A DNA stretch of 6,137 nt from Hyphomicrobium sp. (GTDB lineage Bacteria; Pseudomonadota; Alphaproteobacteria; Rhizobiales; Hyphomicrobiaceae): NCBI GenBank assembly GCA_030609245.1, contig JAUWCP010000147.1:1-6137 (forward strand), read 5' to 3'. The number at the start of each line of letters is the position of its first letter. Position 1 is the stretch's first letter. This document shows, in pieces, positions 1 through 4,630 of the stretch. A program made the position numbers and the translations under genes. The notes under the pieces are model-generated. The model did not search any database. It had not been told where the DNA came from and saw only the letters and a list, made by a program, of their open reading frames with translations.

Positions 1-176
1 CCGTCACCGACGGTCGTCTTGTCGGCGATTGTACCGGCTCGGGTAACCCCCCCGGAACGGGCGAGAATGGCCTCGAGAAGTGTGGTCTTGCCGCTTGAGT
101 ACGGGCCGATCAGTGCGATGCAGCGGGAGCTTTGGCCCCCAATCGCTCCCGATCTTGGGCCTCCAGACTGCCCCAT
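1..176 (-). CDS. EF-G-like translation GTPase, N-terminal fragment (runs off left edge)
   Basis: This is the first 58 codons of a GTPase whose remainder lies outside the window. Seen: an open frame with no stop from the ATG at 176 to the edge. After a Gly/Ser-rich leader of about 17 residues comes a beta strand (RCIALIG) and a P-loop GPYSSGKT at residues 24-31. LLEAILARSG follows, and then TTVGD at 54-58, which sits where EF-G proteins have the start of switch I. Known: this order (P-loop, LLEA.L...G, TVGD) is typical of the divergent EF-G paralogues annotated as elongation factor G in Rhizobiales; canonical EF-G has a GHxDxGKT P-loop instead. A strong AGGAGG five bases upstream fixes the start. 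Inference: it is a cytoplasmic ribosome-associated GTPase, probably not the main FusA. The family call is good, but the paralogue's exact role cannot be judged from 58 residues. Confidence 0.82.
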   Translation of the reverse strand, partial: MGQSGGPRSGAIGGQSSRCIALIGPYSSGKTTLLEAILARSGGVTRAGTIADKTTVGD

Positions 177-181
177 GGGTT

Positions 182-187
182 CCTCCT
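182..187 (-). promoter_or_regulatory. Strong Shine-Dalgarno of the EF-G-like gene
   Basis: The minus strand reads AGGAGG here, five bases before the ATG at 174-176. It is a full consensus ribosome-binding site. It supports translation of the EF-G frame rather than the two overlapping longer frames on the same strand, which have no such signal. Confidence 0.8.
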
Positions 188-257
188 CTTGATTGGAGGC
201 GCGCGCGTGCGAAAGCTGCGCACCTCGCGCCTCGAGAGGAGCGCGACAGGCCCATGT

Positions 258-282
258 TTGCGCTGCACATGGCACAGCGCAA
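258..282. repeat. Perfect 8-bp inverted repeat upstream of the EF-G-like gene
   Basis: TTGCGCTG at 258-265 and its exact complement CAGCGCAA at 275-282 flank a nine-base spacer. In RNA the stem could grow by one G-U and one G-C pair outward. It lies about 80-105 bases before the start codon of the EF-G-like gene. If the tentative promoter at 347-375 is real, it would sit in the mRNA leader. It could be an operator half-site pair or a leader hairpin; the sequence alone does not separate these. Confidence 0.4.
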
Positions 283-346
283 GCCCTCTTGCGATAACCT
301 GCGAATTTTCTTGAACGGTTTCGTACTCATGAAGTCGTTTGCAAAT

Positions 347-375
347 ACAATATTGCGATGCACAACACTTTCCAA
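347..375 (-). promoter_or_regulatory. Tentative sigma70-type promoter for the EF-G-like gene
   Basis: On the minus strand, TTGGAA (370-375) and TATTGT (347-352) are separated by 17 bases. Each matches four of six consensus positions. It lies in the most AT-rich part of the gap and points at the EF-G-like gene, giving a leader of roughly 165 bases. Such matches arise by chance, so this is only the best candidate seen. Confidence 0.28.
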
Positions 376-536
376 GAAAAGCGTCCGCGAAATTTATCGC
401 GCGCAAGGAAAATTACTTGATCGAAGGTATTTTTACCGCAATATCTTGTTGTCGCGGTTCTGGCGGGCGATTTCAACGCAACGGGGCTCGCGACACCGGC
501 CGGGTGGATCCCGGTCTACGAGGCAAGAGGCGGGTA

Positions 537-671
537 ATGAGTATCAAGACGCTGATGTCGGCGGCTCACGCTGCGGGGTTTGCAATGGCGGCCGAGGACC
601 TGGCCGAACCGCCACCGCCGGTCATGCAAGCAAAGCCGGAGCGGCCGACTGTTCCAGCCCGCATACCATAG
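537..671 (+). CDS. Possible small exported protein (44 aa), weak call
   Basis: The ATG at 537 is preceded by AGAGG six bases upstream, a reasonable ribosome-binding site, and the frame ends at TAG 669-671. The 44-residue product starts MSIKTLMSAAHAAG, followed by AMAAEDLAEPPPP and a Pro-rich tail. This resembles a short signal peptide with an Ala-x-Ala-like cleavage region followed by a Pro-rich segment, similar in style to the beginnings of alphaproteobacterial outer-membrane proteins, but the hydrophobic core is short and interrupted by His. It could be a real small secreted protein, the remnant of a longer envelope protein cut off by a stop, or chance. The frame stays open upstream to 339 from a TTG, but that extension looks non-coding. 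I do not recognise a family. Confidence 0.3.
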   Translation: MSIKTLMSAAHAAGFAMAAEDLAEPPPPVMQAKPERPTVPARIP

Positions 672-812
672 TCCCTTCCTGCTCTCGTTCCACGTCCTGC
701 ACCCATTCGGCTTGAAATACTAAGGGTGCAAAGAGCGCTACGCCGTTTCCGGCTACGTATGTGGCTTGCAGCGGGTGCTTGGGGCGGACGCGCCACGGCT
801 TGAAGGTCCCCC
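672..812. other. Intergenic spacer with no supported gene
   Basis: No convincing gene is visible. Small potential hairpins occur, for example GCCG-TTTC-CGGC within the first 90 bases and GGCG-GACG-CGCC near 785-796, but neither is followed by a T run. A 122-codon frame on the minus strand crosses this stretch and the small gene at 813-920; it has no ribosome-binding site and no recognisable motif. The spacer is probably the 3' flank of the leftward aatA / small-peptide transcript. Confidence 0.4.
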
Positions 813-920
813 TCAGCCCAACAACCACGTGGCAATCAGCACCGTCGCCACGACAACCAAACCCGCGCGCCAGAAACGACACATTTTGCACGGGAGCTGG
901 GCATGCTGCCGGGTGTTCAT
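813..920 (-). CDS. Predicted 35-aa single-pass membrane peptide with CxxC
   Basis: This short frame runs from ATG 920 to TGA 813-815. The product begins MNTRQHAQLP, continues with CKMC (a CxxC at residues 11-14), then an aromatic/basic RFWRAG, and ends in an unbroken hydrophobic helix LVVVATVLIATWLLG of about 15 residues up to the stop. A Cys/basic head followed by one C-terminal helix is the normal form of small bacterial membrane proteins and is unlikely from random reading of high-GC DNA. An in-frame TAG just upstream means there is no earlier start. AGGAG lies 12 bases before the ATG, farther than ideal. It starts 80 bases after the aatA stop on the same strand and may be co-transcribed. 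No family is recognised; a metal or redox role for CxxC is only a possibility. Confidence 0.5.
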   Translation of the reverse strand: MNTRQHAQLPCKMCRFWRAGLVVVATVLIATWLLG

Positions 921-960
921 CGGGCGTTTCCACTCCTACCGCTAGCCGCACTCCAACAGA

Positions 961-1000
961 GCGCATATAGCGCCTTTCGAAGGCACACATTGCCCTGGCA
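961..1000. repeat. Cluster of three short palindromes after aatA
   Basis: Directly after the aatA stop (read leftward) come TGCC-CT-GGCA at 991-1000, GCCTT-TCG-AAGGC at 972-984 and GCGC-ATATA-GCGC at 961-973; the last two share two bases. Each can form a small hairpin in the aatA transcript. The place fits a transcription end or an mRNA 3' stabiliser, but no U tract of useful length follows, so it is not a textbook intrinsic terminator. Confidence 0.4.
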
Positions 1001-2203
1001 TCAGCTCAAGTTCGCGCAAAAGCGCTGAATGCGCCTGCATGCCTCCTCAAGGTGTTCCTTCGACGTAGCGTAAGAGACGCGGAACGCGGGGGAACCCGCA
1101 AAAGCTGCTCCATGGACCACCGCAACGCCCTCTTCCTCGAGAAGCGCCGTGGCAAAATCCTCGTCGTTCGCGATCGTAATGCCTGATGCGCTCTTCTTAC
1201 CGATGGCGCCAGCGCAGCTCGGATAAGCGTAGAAGGCACCGTTGGGTTGGGGACATTGAAGCCCATTAGACTGGTTGAGCATGCTTACGACGAGGTCGCG
1301 CCGATCAACGAACATTGCGTTGTTCTGAGCGATGAAGTCCTGGGGGCCGTTCAACGCTTCCACCGCCGCCCATTGCGTAATCGAGCAGGGGTTCGAGGTC
1401 GACTGCGATTGCAGCTTGCGCATGGCCTTGATGAGCGGCTCAGGCCCTGCTGCATAGCCGAGCCTCCAACCCGTCATGCAATAGGCTTTGGAAAGCCCGT
1501 TCATCGTCAGCGTGCGCTCAAAGAGCCGCGGCTCGACAGCGGCGGGCGTGGCAAAGGACAGTCCGTCGAAGATCAGGTGCTCGTAGATATCATCGCTCAA
1601 GACCCAAACGTGCTTGTGACGGACGAGCACGTCGGTGATCGTCTTGATGTGTTCCCTGGAATAGGCCGCGCCCGTGGGGTTAGACGGAGAATTGAAAATG
1701 AACCATTTCGTTTTCGGCGTGATCGCCTTCTCGAGCACCTCGGGTCTTAGCTTGTAACCGTCCTCGGGCCGCGTTTCGGCGAAGACGGGCTTTGCATCCG
1801 CCAACAGCACGATATCGGCATAGGAAACCCAGCAGGGCGCCGCCAGCACGACTTCATCGCCTGGATTGAGCGTCGTCATCAGCGCATTGTAGATTACCTG
1901 CTTACCGCCGGTTCCGACAGAGACCTGAGTGGTCTTGTAATCAAGCCCATTATCCCGAGCAAATTTGGTGACGATTGCAGCCTTGAGCTCGGGGATTCCA
2001 TCAACGTCGGTGTACTTTGACTTGCCCGCTTCTATGGCGCGGATAGCGGCCTCCTTGATATTCTCAGGCGTATCGAAATCGGGCTCTCCCGCTGACAGCG
2101 AGATGATGTCTCGCCCCGCTGCCTTGAGCTGCCGGGCCTTGCTCGAAATTGCAATGGTCGGTGAAGGTTGAATTCGATTGATGCTGTCAGAGAAGAAGCC
2201 CAT
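1001..2203 (-). CDS. aatA: Aspartate aminotransferase, PLP-dependent (class I, subgroup Ib type)
   Basis: This enzyme interconverts aspartate and 2-oxoglutarate with oxaloacetate and glutamate in the cytoplasm. From the chosen ATG the protein has 400 residues, the usual length. Seen, numbered from that Met: SAGEPDFDTP near 37-46, the phosphate-binding GTGGKQ at 97-102, APCWVSY with the ring-stacking Trp125, NSPSNPTG at 171-178, SDDIYEH with Asp204 and Tyr207, the Schiff-base Lys239 in NGLSKAYCMTGWR, and Arg375 in FRVSYAT for the substrate carboxylate. All expected catalytic residues are present. Many rhizobial AatA proteins have Tyr where this one has Cys124, a minor change. A GTG 15 codons upstream (2246-2248) also opens the frame, but homologues begin like MGFFSDSINRIQPS, and AAAGGG lies about nine bases before the ATG. 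Some relatives act on other amino or keto acids (for example prephenate), so fine specificity is inferred. Confidence 0.95.
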   Translation of the reverse strand: MGFFSDSINRIQPSPTIAISSKARQLKAAGRDIISLSAGEPDFDTPENIKEAAIRAIEAGKSKYTDVDGIPELKAAIVTKFARDNGLDYKTTQVSVGTGGKQVIYNALMTTLNPGDEVVLAAPCWVSYADIVLLADAKPVFAETRPEDGYKLRPEVLEKAITPKTKWFIFNSPSNPTGAAYSREHIKTITDVLVRHKHVWVLSDDIYEHLIFDGLSFATPAAVEPRLFERTLTMNGLSKAYCMTGWRLGYAAGPEPLIKAMRKLQSQSTSNPCSITQWAAVEALNGPQDFIAQNNAMFVDRRDLVVSMLNQSNGLQCPQPNGAFYAYPSCAGAIGKKSASGITIANDEDFATALLEEEGVAVVHGAAFAGSPAFRVSYATSKEHLEEACRRIQRFCANLS

Positions 2204-2227
2204 GACGACCAGCCCTTTCGTGGAAAA

Positions 2228-2259
2228 CGCGCCGCCCCTTGAGCGCACAAAGCGGCGCG
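2228..2259. repeat. GC-rich inverted repeat in the aatA leader
   Basis: CGCGCCGC (2228-2235) and its exact complement GCGGCGCG (2252-2259) flank a 16-base loop. It sits 25-56 bases before the aatA ATG, just upstream of the AAAGGG ribosome-binding site, so a stable hairpin in the mRNA leader is expected. The alternative GTG start at 2248 would lie inside the loop, which also argues against that start. It could be a leader attenuator, a regulator site, or incidental. Confidence 0.45.
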
Positions 2260-2490
2260 GACCCTATGCTGAGCCGCACCCGAATTCAATATGAAGCAAT
2301 AACTGTGTTCAACAGCGCGTGCTCTGAAGATAAGTCCCTCGTCAGCCGTCCCTTTTTGCCCGAGTCACACGATCGCAACAGCCCCAAAACCTTCGCACCC
2401 TGGGCAAATCAATACTCGGCAATTGCCACAATCTCGGCCTAACACTGCCACAGAACCAGTTGATCCTTTGGACGCTATAACGCGTTACCA
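2260..2490. other. Divergent intergenic region between aatA and the 2506 gene
   Basis: This stretch separates two genes that are transcribed away from each other, so both promoters should lie here. No coding frame is convincing. Weak candidates only: on the minus strand TTGAAC (about 2308-2313) with TATTGA 15 bases on, towards aatA; on the plus strand TATAAC at 2476-2481 without a recognisable -35. The composition is less GC-rich than the genes, as expected for a control region. No operator of a known regulator was identified. Confidence 0.4.
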
Positions 2491-2505
2491 AGCAAAGGGC
2501 TTGCT
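2491..2505 (+). promoter_or_regulatory. Ribosome-binding site inside a small inverted repeat
   Basis: AAAGGG (2494-2499) lies six bases before the GTG at 2506 and is the only plausible Shine-Dalgarno for this gene, so it decides the start. Its GGG is the loop of a perfect short inverted repeat, AGCAA (2491-2495) and TTGCT (2501-2505). The stem is only five pairs and AT-containing, so any masking of the site would be mild. Confidence 0.4.
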
Positions 2506-2928
2506 GTGAGGTTGCAGAGAAAAGCTACGAGGATGTTCTTGCGGACCATGACCGACGCAGTAATTGGCTTGGCCTTGTTCTTGGCCTTTGCGGTCGCAAT
2601 TGGCAACTATCAGCGCGTGTCGGATGCCGCGAATCGCTTGGGCGACATTTTGTCCGTTAACTCCAGCACCGGAAGTTTCCTCGAGTTTTCCCTCAACGAT
2701 AGCCCATTGATCGCCGCAGTGGTCGCCACAGCGATCCCTGCACAGCACACGGGCGCGGTCACGGAGATCCGCCAGTCAGACCCAAACACGGCATTTTTGC
2801 TGCTTGGTGGCATCTTCTCTGCCCTCATGGCTCTTAACCTTGCCTTTATCAGACACCTTCGCCGCGAGTACGCCTCCCCGCGGCGTGGTGCGTGGGGGGG
2901 AGGCGGGGGTTCTGTTGAGAACCCTTGA
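2506..2928 (+). CDS. Two-helix membrane protein of unknown function (140 aa)
   Basis: I do not recognise this protein. Seen: a basic N-terminus (MRLQRKATRMFLR), a first hydrophobic helix at about 17-34 (VIGLALFLAFAVAIG), a roughly 60-residue polar loop, a second helix at about 95-115 (TAFLLLGGIFSALMALNLAF), then a basic RHLRREY and a Gly-rich tail with five consecutive Gly. The positive charges flanking both helices predict both ends in the cytoplasm and the central loop in the periplasm. The GTG start is chosen because AAAGGG lies six bases before it; the later ATGs at 2533 and 2548 lack well-spaced sites. The last 18 codons overlap two inverted repeats and a run of seven G, so the tail may be poorly conserved. 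It is divergent from aatA and followed by two more small membrane-protein genes on the same strand. Confidence 0.65.
   Translation: MRLQRKATRMFLRTMTDAVIGLALFLAFAVAIGNYQRVSDAANRLGDILSVNSSTGSFLEFSLNDSPLIAAVVATAIPAQHTGAVTEIRQSDPNTAFLLLGGIFSALMALNLAFIRHLRREYASPRRGAWGGGGGSVENP
2871..2926. repeat. Two adjacent inverted repeats at the 3' end of the 2506 gene
   Basis: CGCCTCCCC (2871-2879) pairs exactly with GGGGAGGCG (2897-2905), a nine-pair stem with a 17-base loop. Immediately after, GGGTTC (2907-2912) pairs with GAACCC (2919-2924) around a six-base loop, extendable by two G-U pairs. The second stem ends at the TGA stop. The structures could end or protect the transcript, but no T run follows, so Rho-independent termination in the classical form is not supported. 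They lie inside coding sequence. Confidence 0.45.
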
Positions 2929-2952
2929 CGGTCTCTCCTCCACTCCTAACAT
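2925..2952 (+). promoter_or_regulatory. Probable sigma70-type promoter for the 3039 gene
   Basis: TTGACG (2925-2930, five of six consensus bases) and TAACAT (2947-2952, four of six) are 16 bases apart. The -35 overlaps the stop codon of the preceding gene. Transcription would start near 2960, leaving a leader of about 80 bases. That leader contains the inverted pair TATGCCC (2973-2979) and GGGCATA (3009-3015), which end just before the GGAG ribosome-binding site. This is the best promoter match seen in the window. Confidence 0.42.
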
Positions 2953-3038
2953 TTGGTAGTGTAGCTTATTCGTATGCCCATTAACCTAGCCTCCCGCCGC
3001 CCTGTATGGGGCATAAGGGATAAACCGGAGCGAATCAT

Positions 3039-3539
3039 ATGGTGAGACGTGCCCTTCGGCTGACCAATCTCCCGGTTGCAGTACTTGGACTCGCCCTTGC
3101 GGGACTTGGGGGCGCAGCCCTGATACTTGGGAATAGCGACGCCGTTGTCGAACGCGGCTTCCAGCGCGCTCTGGCGGAAATGACTGCCGACCAGAATGCG
3201 ACGGCACAAAAGTCAACGACCGTCGCTGGCAGCGAGGATTTCTGGCTCACGCACGTTGTTCACAAGAACGCACCGCTCACCGCGAAGCCGGTCGCGATCG
3301 GCGATAGCGTCACGATTTCGTCGGGTGGGCGCGAGCGAGTCTTCCGTGTCGTCGACATCGATGAGCTGGACAGCAAGATTATTCCGATTTCGTCGTCTTC
3401 TTCGCGCCCGGCGCGCCTGCTGCTCGTAACGTGCCGGGATGAAGCCGACCCGAACGGCCGCCCCGTGCGCCTCGTGATCGAAGCGGACGATTCATCGCCG
3501 GCGTTGTCACCGGTTTCCAAGAGGGCTCGGGCACTTTAA
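3039..3539 (+). CDS. Membrane-anchored envelope protein with a sortase-like C-terminal half (166 aa)
   Basis: The ATG has GGAG eight bases upstream. Seen: a basic N-terminus, one hydrophobic helix at about 11-31, a polar linker, FWLTHVVHKNAPL (68-80, His72 and His75), AIGDSVTISSGG (86-97), RVFRVVDIDEL (100-110), then RLLLVTCRDE (126-135) with Cys132, and RPVRLVIEADD (141-151) with Arg144. Known: in sortases a catalytic His precedes a GD turn, then come Y.V strands, an LVTC catalytic Cys and an Arg in the final strand (R.VV.A). The order and spacing here match that C-terminal half quite well. The usual first strands (RI.IP....APV) and the GH context of the His are not evident, and the total length is short. 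It is therefore either a divergent or inactive sortase-fold protein or a chance likeness within an uncharacterised family. It is a single-pass anchor with a periplasmic domain. Confidence 0.7.
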   Translation: MVRRALRLTNLPVAVLGLALAGLGGAALILGNSDAVVERGFQRALAEMTADQNATAQKSTTVAGSEDFWLTHVVHKNAPLTAKPVAIGDSVTISSGGRERVFRVVDIDELDSKIIPISSSSSRPARLLLVTCRDEADPNGRPVRLVIEADDSSPALSPVSKRARAL

Positions 3540-3712
3540 GTCCCCGCGTCACTGCCGTTTGCTAAACGCCGCCCAGGTGTGCGGGCTTCTCTGCGTGCAT
3601 ATTCCGGCTTTACCAGTTGCCCCATTCATGCTGTCCCATGATATGCTAACCGTCAGACACAGCGGAGTCGTGAACTGTTAGGCTCGGGCCACCCTTGGGG
3701 GGAAATATTTCC
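3540..3712. other. Intergenic region with weak hairpins
   Basis: After the 3039 gene come CGTTT-GCT-AAACG (3556-3568) and GCCC, eight bases, GGGC (3571-3586) followed by TTCTCT. These could form a weak transcription end, but the stems are short. The second half carries the tentative promoter for the 3713 gene. No coding frame is seen. Confidence 0.35.
3617..3647 (+). promoter_or_regulatory. Tentative promoter for the 3713 small membrane protein
   Basis: TTGCCC (3617-3622) and TATGCT (3642-3647) each match four of six consensus positions, with a spacer of 19 bases that is longer than ideal. A start near 3654 would give a leader of about 60 bases. Only a weak candidate. Confidence 0.22.
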
Positions 3713-3892
3713 ATGCGTCTCAACCCACCGACGATCGCAATCTTCTTCATTTCGCTGACGCTCGCCTTGTTGGCGCTTGTCACAAAGCTCGGCTTTGTTG
3801 GCGTGCCGCGCTATCTTCCCCACCAGGAATTCTGGCTGGCGATCACAGCCTACATCACGCTGATGGTGGGCAATCTAGTGCGCGGGCTTTAA
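3713..3892 (+). CDS. Conserved small two-helix inner-membrane protein (59 aa)
   Basis: The ATG at 3713 is preceded by a GGGGGGA run about ten bases upstream; the earlier in-frame TTG at 3695 lies within that run and is unlikely. The protein opens MRLNPPTIAIFFISL, with a first helix at about residues 8-26, a short loop VGVPRYLPHQEF (34-45), and a second helix at about 46-56 ending NLVRGL. Known, from memory of the family: small proteins opening M(R/K)xNPPT, with a loop ending in a Phe-Trp-Leu-Ala motif and a second helix ending G(N/C)L(L/V)xGL, are common in alphaproteobacteria and annotated only as hypothetical. The length fits. The role is unknown. It ends six bases from the convergent short-chain dehydrogenase gene. 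Confidence 0.8.
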   Translation: MRLNPPTIAIFFISLTLALLALVTKLGFVGVPRYLPHQEFWLAITAYITLMVGNLVRGL

Positions 3893-3898
3893 CACCGC

Positions 3899-4615
3899 TC
3901 ACCAGGGGATCGGCTTCATATCGCGGAAGAACCCGCCGGTAGGTCCGTCCTCAGGCAACGTCGCAAGCCACACCGCAGTCTCTGCCCCATGCTCCACCGT
4001 TCGCGTTGCATGGGGACCGCCCATGTCGGTGCGCACCCAGCCGGGGCACACGGAGTTGACCTTGATCTCGTGCGCACCCAGCTCCGCTGCGGTTATGCGC
4101 GTTAGCGCGTTGAGGGCCGATTTCGACAAACGATAGGCGGGAAATCCGCCGCCCATTTCCGCAAGCTGGCCAGCGCCTGAGGACAAGTTGACGATACGCC
4201 CGTAGCCGCGCTCGCGCATGCCGGGGACCGTCGCCTGGATCATCCGTAACGGCCCGACGGTGTTGGTGAGAAATGTCTGGTTGACGAGATCGCTCGATAC
4301 GTCGAGGACGCTTGTGTCCTCCGGCAACAACCCTTCCTTCAAAATGGCGGCGTTGTTGACCAGCACATCGATGCGCCCAAAGAGGCCCCGCACCTCGGCC
4401 ACGGCGGCGCGGATGCTGTCTGCGTCGGTGACGTCGAGCGCAACGATGGGCACATCAAGCTCTTCAGCGGCAAGAGCGGCCGCAGCCACTTTGCCCTTCT
4501 CAAGGTCGCGCGCCGCGAGCACTGCGATCAGACCAAGACGCGACAATTGCCGTACGATCTCGAGCCCCATCCCGCGGTTCGCCCCCGTCACCAGGGCAAC
4601 GCGTTTGTCCGTCAT
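3899..4615 (-). CDS. Short-chain dehydrogenase/reductase, carbonyl reductase-like
   Basis: This is a classical SDR of 238 residues that should reduce or oxidise a carbonyl/alcohol with NAD(P)(H) in the cytoplasm. Seen: TGANRGMG (10-17, the TGxxxGxG dinucleotide site), AARD (34-37), DVTD (61-64), NNAA (87-90), Asn118 in LTNTVG, IVNLSSGAG with Ser145/146, Tyr161 and Lys165 in YRLSK, and PGWVRTDM (191-198). The catalytic tetrad Asn-Ser-Tyr-Lys is intact. Arg14 and Arg36 suggest NADPH preference. The end GPTGGFFRD..PIPW is typical of the CBR1 / plant reductase-like branch. The start has GAGG six bases upstream. It begins 15 bases after the DUF4396-like gene stop, so the two are probably co-transcribed. 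The substrate cannot be predicted, and a link to the cytochrome upstream is not shown. Confidence 0.92.
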   Translation of the reverse strand: MTDKRVALVTGANRGMGLEIVRQLSRLGLIAVLAARDLEKGKVAAAALAAEELDVPIVALDVTDADSIRAAVAEVRGLFGRIDVLVNNAAILKEGLLPEDTSVLDVSSDLVNQTFLTNTVGPLRMIQATVPGMRERGYGRIVNLSSGAGQLAEMGGGFPAYRLSKSALNALTRITAAELGAHEIKVNSVCPGWVRTDMGGPHATRTVEHGAETAVWLATLPEDGPTGGFFRDMKPIPW

Positions 4616-4630
4616 GGAAAGCCTCGCCTG

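Larger units (their letters stand above)
188..536. other. Gene-poor leader region upstream of the EF-G-like gene
   Basis: I see no convincing gene in this stretch. The frames open here on both strands have Arg/Ser/Cys-rich, low-complexity translations and no ribosome-binding sites. The part from about 300 to 450 is clearly more AT-rich than the flanking genes, as expected for a promoter region. It contains a tentative minus-strand promoter (347-375), a perfect 8-bp inverted repeat (258-282) and a wider-spaced inverted pair, ATATTGCG at 350-357 with CGCAATAT at 437-444. The likely role is regulatory DNA for the gene running leftward and possibly for the small ORF at 537. Confidence 0.5.

Noticed and set aside
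4..375. 123-codon minus-strand frame overlapping the EF-G-like start
   Set aside because: Its translation is Arg/Ser-rich and low-complexity, and it overlaps the clearly better EF-G frame with its consensus ribosome-binding site.
350..444. ATATTGCG / CGCAATAT inverted pair 79 bases apart as a mobile-element end pair
   Set aside because: Only eight bases match, no transposase or target duplication is visible, and the spacing is too long for a simple operator.
80..715. 211-codon plus-strand frame
   Set aside because: The Arg/Ser/Cys-rich, high-GC antisense-type translation shows no start signal or domain, and it covers the EF-G promoter region and the 537 ORF in another frame.
768..790. TGGC...TGCT resembling a sigma54 promoter
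   Set aside because: The spacing between the GG and GC elements is 12 rather than 10 bases, and there is no enhancer-type context.
622..990. 122-codon frame on the minus strand across the spacer and the small CxxC gene
   Set aside because: It has no ribosome-binding site, mixed codon preference and no motif. The overlapping 35-residue frame gives a more protein-like product. A remnant of a gene in its second half cannot be fully excluded.
1247..1750. Long plus-strand frame antisense to aatA
   Set aside because: It is the mirror of a strongly conserved gene in high-GC DNA, and its translation has no motif.
2204..2248. Upstream GTG start for the aminotransferase
   Set aside because: It adds 15 residues not expected for the family, lies within the leader hairpin loop and has no well-placed binding site of its own.
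2297..2313. TTGAAC with TATTGA as an aatA promoter (minus strand)
   Set aside because: The spacer is 15 bases and the -10 match is only three of six, too weak for a separate feature.
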